Of a stretch of 64,000 bases of DNA, positions 48,191-58,690 are shown one piece after another (the first letter of the stretch is position 1; each line of letters opens with the position of its first letter). The notes beneath the pieces are model-generated. The model did not search any database. It was not told the DNA's origin and saw only the letters and a program-made list of their open reading frames with translations. The stretch comes from Amblyornis subalaris (Eukaryota; Chordata; Aves; Passeriformes; Ptilonorhynchidae), in contig JACAXG010000014.1 of NCBI GenBank assembly GCA_018881555.1, positions 7,558,213 to 7,622,212 on the forward strand, written 5' to 3'. Position numbers and translations under genes: made by a program.

Positions 48191-48504
48191 ACCAACTTAA
48201 AGAAAAAAAAAAAAAAAGAAAAAAAGAAAAAAAACACCACGTAGCAACAATGCTGTTTACCCACTTCCTCCAAAAGGCGTGTGTGACCTGTTGCTGGAAG
48301 GGGAGATACAAAGGCTCCCAGTGGCCGCCCGGGCCGCCCCCGGGCCCGCCTCCCCGCCGAGCCGTCCCGGCGCGCCCAGCCCCCGCCCCGTTTCATGCAA
48401 AACCAGGGGAAGAGACTTGTCCTCAGTGGCGGAGCCGCCGCGCGCTGATTGGCCGGGGCGAACGCATTTATTGCCTGACAAGCCCCCATCACATGGATGG
48501 TTGT
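48180..48504 (+). promoter_or_regulatory. SOX2: SOX2 core and proximal promoter
   Basis: The CpG-rich stretch before the inferred start carries an inverted CCAAT box (ATTGG, 48448-48452). This is the kind of site through which NF-Y is known to drive the mammalian Sox2 promoter. A weak TATA-like CATTTATT lies at about 48465-48472, some 35 bases before the inferred start. An AACAATG SOX-type site overlaps a TGTTTAC forkhead-type site at about 48246-48260, and ATGCAAAA, an octamer-like site, lies near 48394. An A-rich tract (48200-48235) marks the upstream edge. The block 48480-48600 reads as strongly conserved with human, from memory. Confidence 0.8.
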
Positions 48505-48610
48505 CTATTAACTTGTTCAAAAAAGTATCAGGAGTTGTCAAGGCAGAGAGAGAGAGTGTATGTGTTTGCAAAAGGGGGTAAAGTAGTTTGCTGGCTCTTT
48601 AAGACCGAGG

Positions 48611-48643
<33 letters not shown>

Positions 48644-48901
48644 GCAGGAGGAGAAAAGGGAAAAAGGAGGAAGAAGTTTTTTAAAATCAAGGATCCGGCG
48701 GTAATAATAGCAGTTATTAGCATTATTAATCCATCAGCGAAGAGGAAGATCCTGATCTTGATCCAAGTGTGGTTTTGGGGAGTCCCCCTCCCCCCTTTCC
48801 TACCCCTCCCTAGGAAAAAAAAAAAAAGTCCGGCTTGGGACTCCGCTGCGGCTGCTCCTCGTTTCTCTGCTCAAGGCTGGTTCCAGGCAAAAGTAGTTTG
48901 A
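48505..48901 (+). other. SOX2: SOX2 5' UTR
   Basis: The start is placed at CTATTAACTTGTTC because, as I remember it, the human SOX2 mRNA begins with the same bases; the exact start site here is an inference. The leader of about 397 nt holds a (GA)n run at 48613-48641, purine-rich sequence to about 48680, and an A13 run near 48815-48828. It has one upstream ATG (48560), which opens an 8-codon ORF closed by TAG at 48584-48586. No splice signals are needed, since SOX2 is intronless. Confidence 0.7.
48613..48641 (+). repeat. (GA)n microsatellite in the SOX2 5' UTR
   Basis: About 14 uninterrupted GA units form the core of a longer purine-rich leader stretch. As I recall, the human leader has an imperfect GA-rich stretch in the same place. 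Confidence 0.95.
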
Positions 48902-49849
<948 letters not shown>

Positions 49850-50935
49850 GACAAAGGGGCTGGGGGGGAGGGTGGGAGGGGAGGGAAAGGAAAACTAAAC
49901 AAAACAAACAACAAAAAAACTTTTATTAGAAATTCTGGACCTTTTTTTTTTTTTTGGACTATTTTTGTACAGAGAAAACTCCGGGCGGGGGGGGGGGGGG
50001 GGGTTTGGGGGGTCAGAAATTAAACCGACAAGGAACTTGTATAGATCTCGGAGGGGAAGCAACTACACAAAACTTTTAAAAAGTTCTAGTGAAAACGGTA
50101 GGAACTTTGCAGAAAGTTTGCAAAAGTCTTTACCAATAATATTTAGAGCTAGACTCAAAGAGCGAAGAGGAAAATGTTTTAATATTTGCAGGCAACTTTT
50201 GTACAGTATTTATCAAAAGACACATGGCAATCAGAATGTCCATTGGTAATATAGAGAGAAGAAAAAAAAAACCAAGCTCGCGAATTTGCCAATTATTTTT
50301 AAAAAATAGAGTTTTCTTGGAGCATTGTGGTTTTGGCAGCTGAATTTATAGCAGCTGCGAGAGGACAGGAAACTATTTTACGGCATTTGGACATTTAAAT
50401 TGTTTTAGAAATTGTACAAAAGACAAAAAAATGTAGGATGAGTACTTGCGAACCATGGGCTTGGTTTGCTGTATAAGGGCAAACGTTTAGATTGTACTAA
50501 ATTTTTTTTTTTTTTTTTTTTTTTTACTTCTTGTTAAAAAGCAAAAATTGCCATGCAGGTTCACACGCCGTTTGTTAATTTATAATAACTTTTTGTTTCC
50601 AGACTTCATCCTGTTCAAAGAAAAGGAAAAAAAAAAAAAAAAAAAAAAAAAGGAAAATTACCAACCTGAAATTACTGTGTTTGAAATATTTTCTTATGGT
50701 TTGTAATATTTCTGTAAATTTATTGTGATGATATTTTAAGTTCTTTTTTTTTTCTCCTCATTTTCCGTAGTTGTATTTTAAAGATTCGGCTCTGTATTAT
50801 TTGAAATCAGTCTGCCGACAGTCCATGTATATATTTGAACTAATACCATCCTTATAACAGGTACATATTCAAGTTAAGTTTTTACTCCATTATGCACAGT
50901 TTGAGATAAATAAATTTTTGACATATGGACACTGA
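49850..50935 (+). other. SOX2: SOX2 3' UTR
   Basis: The region runs from the TAA to just past the AATAAA at 50909-50914. A G-run cluster lies at 49856-49885, a T14 run at 49942-49955, a G17 run at 49987-50003, a T24 run at 50502-50525 and an A25 run at 50627-50651. A perfect Pumilio-type element TGTATATA lies at 50826-50833. The length of about 1.1 kb matches the mammalian SOX2 3' UTR as I recall it. The cleavage point is inferred, not seen. Confidence 0.8.
50909..50914 (+). terminator. SOX2: SOX2 polyadenylation signal AATAAA
   Basis: A canonical AATAAA lies inside GAGATAAATAAATTTTTG, followed after about 25-60 bases by T/GT-rich sequence (around 50940-50985), the usual downstream element. 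It is the best-placed canonical signal in the T-rich end of the 3' UTR and is probably used for the main SOX2 transcript. Confidence 0.8.
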
Positions 50936-51149
50936 AGTTCCTCTTGAGTCTTGGATTTATTTTTGTAACGCAAGATGTTTTTTAAATAATTCATGCAGCA
51001 GAAGGTATCATCGTAGCCAATAGAATATGATAAATAATGCAGTAATATATATCTATCTATATATAACTCATTAATATTTTTGTAGGTATGTATATAGAGA
51101 GAGAAAATACGATAGCTTTAATGGAATAACTGCCTGTGCCTCCTCCTGG

Positions 51150-52010
51150 GGGGACGGGAATGCGGAGCGAGAGGCTGGATTCCCAGTGCCCTCCCTTCCC
51201 TCCCGAGGACGCGGGGTGCGCCGGGGTGCGGGGGTTCTGTCGCGGCTGTGCCTTTGGCCACTTGTTGCCCCCGGAGGGGCCGAGGCCGGGGCTGGCGAGG
51301 CCGGCGGGAGCGGCGGGCGGGCCGCGGGCACTGCCAGCGGCCTCGCGGCTTCCACAGGCGTTAATGCGCTTCTCTCCTTTCCCGACTGCGCCTCCTTCCT
51401 CTGGGGCAGGCAGGAGGGGAGCCGGCTTCCCACCACCGGGAACCCGAGCGCGGCCGGCCCGGCGTGGCTGAGCCTTCCCCACTCCCTTTGTCCGCGACTT
51501 CCCAAACTTTCCTCTCCCGGCTCCTGGGCCGCGCAGGAGGAGGTGAAAGGTGGGGGCGGGGGTAGGGTTGGCCGGGCAGAGGTAAGAAACAACAAAAACC
51601 GAAACAAACAAAAAGAGTCGAATGCCAGAGACTTTCACGTTTTATCACAGCTCTTTCTTGAATCCTATTTCTTAAATTGCCAGCGCGGTGTAGCCCCGTT
51701 TCGGACACTCTCTGCAACCGGTCACAGCCCCAAAGAGAAGCGGTGGCGCCCGCCAAATAGAAGGAGAGATCAGATCCACCATCCGTGCCAGGTAGAGTTT
51801 TACTTTGTACAGTCGGACCCGCAGTCGCCGGGGACAGGGCTCTGCGCTGCTCCGCGCTGCTGCGCGCTGGCGGCCCTGGCTGCAGACAGGCCCCGCGGCC
51901 CCGGGCAGGGCAGGGGGCGATGGGCAGCAGAGCTGCGCAATCCCCTGCAGCCCCTGCTCCCCCGCCGAAGCCCCAGCGTTTATTTGGTGCTGCTAACGCG
52001 GCTGCGGTTT
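51150..52010. promoter_or_regulatory. CpG islands downstream of SOX2
   Basis: CpG-rich sequence at about 51150-51560 and 51790-52010 lies 0.2-1.1 kb after the SOX2 polyadenylation site, separated by ordinary sequence. A 353-codon frame crossing both on the + strand has no recognisable domain and is judged an artefact. It could be a start site for a non-coding RNA. Confidence 0.55.
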
Positions 52011-52296
52011 CCCTTGGGAAACGCCAGAGAGGCAGAGGTAAATAATAATGATAATTTAAAAAAAAAAAGGTACGAAATTTGGGAATTGGAGCACTGTGAT
52101 TACAAACTGGTCATGTCTTCTGCTAATGGCATGTGGTACGTGGCAAGGAAAGGATGTGATGTTTGGCTTATGCAAGGCAGAAAGTGGGCACTCCGGCACG
52201 GGGCAAGTGTTGCTGAGCTTTTCTCTCTAGTATTTCTTGTCAGTTAGCGAATTTCGCTTTAGGTCGGGGAGAAAGAAGGCTGGGTAAAACACACAT

Positions 52297-52297
<1 letters not shown>

Positions 52298-52329
<32 letters not shown>
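52298..52329 (+). repeat. (CA)n microsatellite
   Basis: About 16 CA units, preceded by ACACACATG, lie about 1.4 kb after the SOX2 polyadenylation site and about 300 bases before the SRR2-like core. Confidence 0.95.
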
Positions 52330-52333
<4 letters not shown>

Positions 52334-52539
52334 TACCTGGCTGGTTGCGGCTTTTATTTGGAATTGCTATTTCCTAGGCTCGGTTCTGGCCTCCATCCTT
52401 GAAGCTTGGTGTCCAGAAGAAAACCAACATTGCCAGAGTAGATGTGGAGATTTGCCCAGTGCCTGGTTTTGTAGTTTAGCTCCCTTTGTCCCTTTTATTT
52501 CTGCACTGTTGCGGTGCTTGGGCAGGACAACATTTTTTG

Positions 52540-52760
52540 CAGATTCTCGACCTTTTCTATGTCTTTTACGTTAATGCAACGAGTAAAACATTCTTTTTCA
52601 GAGCTATGAGCATTTGCAGTGCATCTGGGGATTATTCACGTGGTAATGAGCCCACATCCCTGCTCCCGCTTCCCTCGCTGAGAAAAGAGAACCCGGAATA
52701 AAAGCCCAATCGATATCACGATTCCATTTTTAAAAGCGAATCTTAGCCAATTAACAGCAA
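52540..52760. promoter_or_regulatory. Candidate SOX2 SRR2 downstream enhancer
   Basis: The core GATTATTCACGTGGTAATGA (52630-52649) joins a CACGTG E-box (52637-52642) and a TAAT homeodomain site. As I recall it, the same string lies in the mouse SRR2 enhancer, about 4 kb after the start site. Here it lies about 4.1 kb after the inferred start. In mouse the bases before it form a SOX-OCT composite site; here they read CATTTGCAGTGCATCTGG (52611-52628), with a near-octamer but no clear SOX site. A TTAATGCAA site lies further upstream at about 52571-52579. Confidence 0.75.
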
Positions 52761-53006
52761 TAAAACCTNGCCCCTTTTTGAAGTGCTAACTAAAATATTC
52801 GAGGGGGGTATTTGGAAATGTTGGTCCTTTTACAATTCGCATAGAGAAGGCGAGCTAATACCACTAAACAAAAGGCACTAAGCCACATATTCAGGCTTAG
52901 TGAATTCAGCAACTTTTTATATGGGCAATTTGTTTAAGCTTAGATTTCGGAGTACGATGTGGAATATATGTGGTTGAAACCTGATATCCCTTGGACAGAT
53001 TCCTTA

Positions 53007-53045
53007 CATCCATCCATCCATCCATCCATCCATCCATCCATCCAT
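53007..53045 (+). repeat. (CATC)n tetranucleotide microsatellite
   Basis: Nearly ten CATC units without interruption lie in unique AT-rich sequence downstream of SOX2. The reading frame through it repeats Ile-His-Pro-Ser and is not coding. Confidence 0.95.
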
Positions 53046-54589
53046 TTATCCGTTTAGGGAGGATAACCCAAAGCATTTTGCATGTACAGCTGAACGGTTT
53101 ATTTTTAAAGTGCTACTTGGAGGAACGCCATTGTCCACTGCTCATTTTAAATTCAACACATTCAATAACGCCATTTACACCTAAGCCATTATCCTGGGCT
53201 TTCGTTTATGGCAGCTGAAATGTGTAGCAGAGCTCGTGGGTATGTTTTTATTTTGATCATTGAAGACCTTTGGGGCTCTCCGTGGTTTCCCTCTCGTGAA
53301 TTGTTGTGTACTTTATAGCCAGGGTGATGCTCGGCCCAAGAGCGCCAGTGTAATGTTTCCCCAACCTTCTACAGAGCCGAAATGAACCCAAGGATAAGAT
53401 TATAGTTTCCCCTGTGATTTTTTTACTGCTTTTTAAGTACTGGGGTGTTAAAATATTTTGCGGAACTGGAGAGGTAGATTAGCAGGGTTTCTTGCCAAAG
53501 CTGGGAAGCTGGTATTACAGACTGTCCCAGGGGGAAATCGCTCACATTAACCACTAAATGAATATTTGACAAGGGCTCATTCGGGGGTATTATTACTACA
53601 AACGGGTCCCTACTGGACTTTCCAAGGGTCAAAGAGCAATGGTTCAATTAATTATTTAGACTGTTAGTAGATTTGGTTGTAATAGCTGTACTTATTTCTG
53701 CAACCGACAGCTTCTTGNGGTGGGGGACCTGGGGAGAGGCTCTGCCTGGCAGCCCCGGCTCCAGCCCGCGGGCTGGCGAGTGGCTGCCGGTTGCCGTCAG
53801 ACATTTCTTGGCCAAAACCACGTTTTGGTTCCTTGAGATGCCCACTGGTGCCGAGTGGGACATCAGGGGTGACAGCGATCCCCACAGCAGCGTGTTTTCT
53901 CTCAGTGTTAATTCCTCCTCGTCCCCAACGGGCAGCAGAGCTGTATATCTGCCTCCGAATAAGAGGTAGATAGCCCAGAAATTTAAGTAGTATATAATAT
54001 AGGTCCCACTGAAAGAAAGAGGCCCATTACTGATAGGTGTGATTAGATACACTTCAGTTATTTAAATCCTGATCTAACTCAAATACTAAAATGTAAAACC
54101 TGCTTCGGTGCTTGTGAGATTTCCGAGGATATATGCAAAATGCTGACATTCGAATGGCAGGACAGCTTCGTCTTTGCGTTTTTAACGCCAGTCAGCCTCG
54201 CCTGACACTGTCGTTTCGACATTTTTCGTGTTGAGGGGGGGAGAGAGAAGGGAGGATTATTTTGTTTAATTTCTACAACAAACATGTCCGTAGTAGTAGA
54301 TACCNAAAAAAAAAAGAAAAAGGGCAAAAGAAAAAAAAAACAAAATAACGTTGGGAGTGTGCGATTAGGTGACAATAATATATGTTGAATGAATAAGAGA
54401 TAAGCTGCAAGGGGGGAGAGGGAAGCAGTAATTACAAACCCAATTCATTCAGCTTTTCAGGACTTTTGTTGTGGGAGCTCCATTGACGGGCTTCGAGCTG
54501 CCAGTTTTCTCACATTAAAAAGAACTGATCAGCGCCTCAGGGGGACAAGCAACACCGCTTAACTGCATAGTGATGGGGTCCTCATTTAG
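53046..54589. other. Non-coding DNA downstream of SOX2
   Basis: No gene. AT-rich stretches at 53140-53220 (ACATTCAATAACGCCATTTAC) and 53640-54060 may be regulatory. Ns lie at 53718 and 54305, the second inside an A-rich run. Confidence 0.5.
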
Positions 54590-54800
54590 AGCCATTACAA
54601 CAAGAAAATTAAACAGAGCCTTTGTGTGCACCAGGTTTACTTTTCAATTGCTGACAGTTTATAGCTAACTGCTCAGAGATTGAAGTTTGATTGCGGTTTG
54701 ATCGCTTGCTAGTTAGCACCGCCGCTATTTTAGCTTTGGTAATTAAACCCAGTTTTTCTGACGATGGCACGGGGAAATGCAAGAAGTTTGGTACTATTTT
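54590..54800. promoter_or_regulatory. Candidate conserved non-coding element, downstream of SOX2
   Basis: An AT-rich block holds GAGCCTTTGTGTG (SOX/TCF-like), TTTTCAATTGCTGACAG (homeodomain plus MEIS), TTTGATTGCGGTTTGATCG, GCTAGTTAGC and GTAATTAAACCC. It lies between two non-repetitive stretches, about 6 kb after the SOX2 start. The evidence is motif content only. Confidence 0.4.
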
Positions 54801-54929
54801 GCTTTTGAGGAATCAATTCACTTGGCGAGGACGTACAGCGCTACAGTGAGTGTGGGGGCTGGTTCACTTGCGAGCTGAAAAGGAGCCCAGGGGTGGAAAT
54901 TCTCGGAGATGCACGTTTGGCTGTGCCAG

Positions 54930-56660
54930 AGCGGAAGGGCGAGCTCCGTCCTCCGGGACGGCCCCGCGCCGGGGCCCGGCCAGCTCTGCCCGGGGCCCGC
55001 GACCGCCCCAGGGCCGCGCCGCCCGCGCCGCTCCGGGCTCGGCGGAGCCTCTGCGCCGGCAGGTGCGGGCGGGCGGAGCGCGGAGGAGGGAACAAAGCGA
55101 AACCCCGAACCTCGCGGGATGGCTTTGGAGCTTTGCTTTGGAGTTCGCAGAGGGTTTGCTGTGGCCGCGCCGTGTGTGAGAGTGCGCGTGTGAGCGTGAC
55201 TGTGTGTGACTGTGTGTGACTGTGTGTGACTGTGTGTGACTGTGTGTGACTGTGTGTGACTGTGTGTGCGCGTGTGTTTGTAGCCGTGTGCGCCTGTGCG
55301 TACGGGGGGAGGGGGCGCGCCGAAACAAGCTGGAATTTTTCATTATAATTTGGTAGTGTTGGAGGAGAGCCGGGCCGCACGGACGGACCTTCCCGTGCAG
55401 TGAGGTGCGGGTTCGGGCCCGGCTGTCCCGCAGGAGACGCCCGGGTCGCTGCAGCCCTGTGGGCAGGAGTGCGTGGGCTGGGCTGCTCGTGGGCGGGGGG
55501 ACCCCGCTGCGGGCGGCCGGGGGGGAACGGAGCGGGGCCGGGCCGGCGAAGTTTCTGCAGGAGTGTATCTCTGGCTCATCCACTGGCGCGGTGCTGCCTC
55601 GCAGGACCTCTGCCATGGGGGCGAGAGCTTGTACAGCGTGGTTTTATGTATTTTTTATTTATTCCTTTTTAGTTCATTAAGGGTTTCTATGTGTTTTGTT
55701 TGTGTTTTGCCCTTGTCCCTACCCCTCCCCCCCGCGATAAAAGTACCTCTGCCTCCCTCCTTCCCTCCAAGTGTGTTTCAGACTCAAGTCACCGAGCGGC
55801 TATTCCAAGCCAGTTGACTTCTCCAGAGGAGCGAGGTTGGCCGAAGCTCGGGAGGGTCCCCGAGGGGCACCCTGCGGGGCGGGGGACTCTCAGGCCGCTT
55901 CCGCAGGGCCCGGCAGAGCTCGGTAGGGCCAAAGCGACGATGCCGCCGGTTCCTACAAGCTCTGGGAGCAGTGGGACCCCGGGGGAGACCTGTCAGCCCC
56001 GGGGCACAGAGCTGGGCTCTTTCNTCTCGTCTTCCCACAGCGCGTCCCTCTCTCCGGAGCGCAGCGGCGGGCTCAGGGCTGCTCCGGCCCCCGGCCGAGA
56101 TGTGCCCCCGCTCCCGGACAGGCGGCCGCTGCCCCGGGGGAGCGGAAGAGGAGGCCCGGCCCCCCGCGGGCTCCCCCACCCCGGGGCCTCGGTGACCCCA
56201 TCATCTNCGCAGCAGTTAGGGCTGATGACGTAATGTGGGCGCTTTTTTTTCAGAAAATCGTGATTAACGGGAGGGGTTGAGGGGTAGGGAGGGGGTAGAG
56301 GGGGGAAATCCCACCGGGTGCTGGAGAGAAATAGGCCTCTGCAGAGGCTTTCCCGGGGGAAGGCTCCACAGGGGTGTCTTGGCACACCAGCTCGCACTCA
56401 CCCACGCACACTCACAACTCACACACATTGCAGGCTGAGGGCTTGATCCTGCAAACCCGCCTCCCGTCCTGCGGGAAGCTCTCAGTGCTGGGGCGGCCGG
56501 GTCCGAGCGAGCCGAGCTTACTCGGGCGAGTAGGGCCGCCCGGGCCGGGGCCGGCTTAATTAGAAGCAAGTCCCGCAGCGCTCTGCAGGGCGGCCGGGCC
56601 GGGGCTCCGGGAGCGGGGCTGGGGCTCATCCCCACTCTGCCCCNGGCTGCCGGGCTCCGG
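54930..56660. promoter_or_regulatory. Cluster of CpG islands 6-8 kb downstream of SOX2
   Basis: CpG-rich parts lie at about 54930-55110, 55370-55620, 55850-56210 and 56440-56660, interrupted by a decamer tandem repeat and a T/C-rich bridge. Ns lie at about 56024, 56207 and 56644. No real coding frame is seen. The arrangement is typical of Polycomb-regulated developmental loci. Confidence 0.5.
55190..55270 (+). repeat. Decamer tandem repeat TGTGTGTGAC
   Basis: Six exact copies of TGTGTGTGAC fill 55201-55260, with partial units on both sides and a GTGCGCGTGTGTTTG tail. The unit contains TGTGTGAC. Opposite-strand frames give repeated Ser-His-Thr and are artefacts. Confidence 0.95.
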
Positions 56661-56689
56661 TGCCACTGGAGACGCTCTCCAACGTGTCC

Positions 56690-56960
56690 TCCTGGCATCG
56701 CTGCGAATGATGGTTCCTTTAAGCTCTTACAAATTGCAGAAGTTGAGGAAGACAGAGAAATAATTAATGTATTAAAACAAGCAGCGAATTCCTCAGGAGG
56801 CACCTTATCAACTCCAGCCACACTGGCTTCATCCCTCCTCGTATGCTAATACCCCGTGACGTCATCGGCGCCAGATTGAATGTGAATCAGTTATGAAATT
56901 ATTAGTTTTAGCTTAAAAAGCAATCTGGCTCTCCCGCGAGTGGGCTTTGCGTTGCTGCGG
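56690..56960. promoter_or_regulatory. Candidate enhancer with perfect CRE and octamer-like site
   Basis: A perfect palindromic CRE, TGACGTCA (56857-56864), lies 6 bases after ATGCTAAT (56843-56850), an octamer variant. The block also contains AATAATTAATG, TGAATCAGTTATG and AAATTATTAG. It lies about 7.9-8.3 kb downstream of the SOX2 start. A second CRE-like TGACGTAA lies about 630 bases upstream, near 56225. Confidence 0.5.
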
Positions 56961-57629
56961 GTTCTCGCTCCGTGTCCTCCCCATGTTATGCACACACAGT
57001 AGTTGCGACTTTCCTGTCGCGATGAATCAAATTTCCAAAGCACACATCCGAACAGGGGGTGATGTAAAGAAACCCATAGATTAATTGGGTCCCGTTTCTG
57101 AGTCGGCTGTGTCTTCCTTATCGATACACACTTTACACCCGAAACCAGACAGTCGGATTTCCTCCTACTTTTCAGGTAGGCAAGAGCTCCTTGTGATTTA
57201 TTTTTGTTAAGATCCCACAGAGGGGGTGTGAATCTTTGCCAGCGTCTGCGAAAAAATACCCAGGAGTGTTTGCTTTTGCTCGCGATGGAGGAAAACGGGC
57301 CAGAAAGGGGGGAAATACAGAAATTGTTTGTTTGTTTGTTTGTTTCAAATAGAAAGATTTTTATTTGGAATTATGAAAAGGAGAGCATCCCAGCGGTGGA
57401 GGGCCAAGGGATCTGAGCGGGGAACAATGGGAATTAACACCGTTTCAATCGCAGAGGCCACTCTAATTAGATGTCTGTGTCCGGCGAGATCAAATACCTG
57501 AATCTAAACCCCTCGGCTCGGTTTCTTTCGCTTGCAAATGCTTCTGAAAAACGGTTCTTGAAGAAACCAAGCTACCCTCAAACTCCCCGGAGTCCCTTTC
57601 GAGGAGTTTGGCCGATAACAACTTTCTCC
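56961..57629. other. Non-coding DNA downstream of SOX2
   Basis: Contains GCGAC-TTTCCT-GTCGC (57005-57020), a short inverted repeat followed by GATGAATCAAATTTCC, and a (GTTT)n run at about 57325-57344. No gene is supported. Confidence 0.5.
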
Positions 57630-57915
57630 ACGGGTTAGGGGAGCCGGCGCGTCCCCTCCCCGCGGTGGCCGCCGGCCCCGCCGCCCCTGTCCAGGCACCC
57701 CCGGTAACACCCCCACGCCCCCCACTCCCCCCGCAATTGCTGGAGGACACTTCGGTCTCTTTGGCCGTTTCTTTCTCCCCGTCTCCCGAGAGCTGCTCTG
57801 CTCCATGAATTATGAATAAACTCTCTCCTGGGGAGCCCCGCCATCGGCCCATCTACGCTCCCGGGGCCGCGGAGCCTCGGCGTGGAGCTGCCCCGGCCGT
57901 GGCGAGGGAGATGGC
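57630..57915. promoter_or_regulatory. Short CpG island before the polypurine tract
   Basis: A CpG- and C-rich block contains GAATTATGAATAAACTC in its middle. It ends where the GGAAA/GAAA polypurine tract begins. No gene is supported. Confidence 0.5.
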
Positions 57916-57950
57916 ACCGGCCCCAGCGCCCGCTTCCAGCAGCCCCCTAA

Positions 57951-58029
57951 GCAAGGAAGGAAAGAAGGAAAAGGAAAGAAGGAAAAGGAAAGAAGGAGGG
58001 AAGGAGAGAAAGAAGGAGAAAGAAAGGAG

Positions 58030-58084
<55 letters not shown>

Positions 58085-58130
58085 AAAAGAAAGAGAGAGA
58101 AAGAGAAAGAAAAAGAAAGAAAAGAAAGAA
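57951..58130 (+). repeat. Polypurine tract, (GGAAA)n and (GAAA)n
   Basis: About 180 bases are almost entirely purine: GGAAA-type units first, then about 16 GAAA units at 58036-58085, then mixed GA-rich sequence. Long mirror-like purine tracts of this kind can form triplex DNA. Confidence 0.95.
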
Positions 58131-58239
58131 GTTGTAACTGGCTGAGAAGTGAGTTTTCTGACTAATGAAATCCAAAATGAGAGGCGAATATAAAGTATTG
58201 TAAGATTTCTTCCCTGCCCCCCCGGCACTGATTGGCAAT

Positions 58240-58690
58240 ACTTTTTTTTTTTTTTTTGTGCGTTGGTTTGAAAAGCAGGAAGAAATGTAATGAATTGAGT
58301 GCTGTCAGAGATGTCTTCTCTGTTGATGTGGTGAATGGCAGTAGCTCCCTGATCCAGTGCAGGTGCAGTAGAGCTGGGGAATAAAAGAGGGGGGCTCTCT
58401 GTTCAGTGGAAAAAGCACATTCCCTACAATAGACCACACACTGCCAGCCAGCACGGCATCAGCTCACACTCTCAGACTTTTTTTCGCCTCTTTCCACAGT
58501 CCTGAGCTCACAAAATGGCTATACATTAGCACTAGTTAGGGTTTGCTTTTAATGAACAGTTGTGACTCCTTTTGACCAACATTTAAATCTGCTGTGCTCT
58601 CTCTGAAGACAGGTCTGTTTTGATCACAGGTTTTAAAAAATGGCCCGTTTCCTAACAAGGCGGCTTATTCAGGGCCATCAGTTGCATTTG
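58240..58690. promoter_or_regulatory. Candidate conserved non-coding element 3' of the purine tract
   Basis: The block contains GATTGGCAATAC, TAATGAATTGAG, TGCTGTCAGAG (MEIS-like), TTGCTTTTAATGAACAG and GGTCTGTTTTGATCACAG. A T15 run at about 58241-58255 lies at its left edge. There is no coding frame beyond chance. Identity with a named enhancer was not recognised. Confidence 0.35.

Noticed and set aside
47815..48684. 289-codon + strand frame running through the SOX2 promoter and leader
   Set aside because: It translates the CpG island, an A-run and the GA repeat (Glu-Arg repeats at the end). It is composition-driven.
51186..52247. 353-codon + strand frame downstream of SOX2
   Set aside because: It crosses CpG islands, has no recognisable domain or conserved motif, and is overlapped by equally open frames on the other strand.
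55190..55270. CRISPR-like regular repeat
   Set aside because: The units are directly adjacent with no unique spacers, and the DNA is vertebrate.
54841..55616. Minus-strand frames with Ser-His-Thr repeats resembling a repeat protein
   Set aside because: The repeats are only the translation of the TGTGTGTGAC array on the opposite strand.
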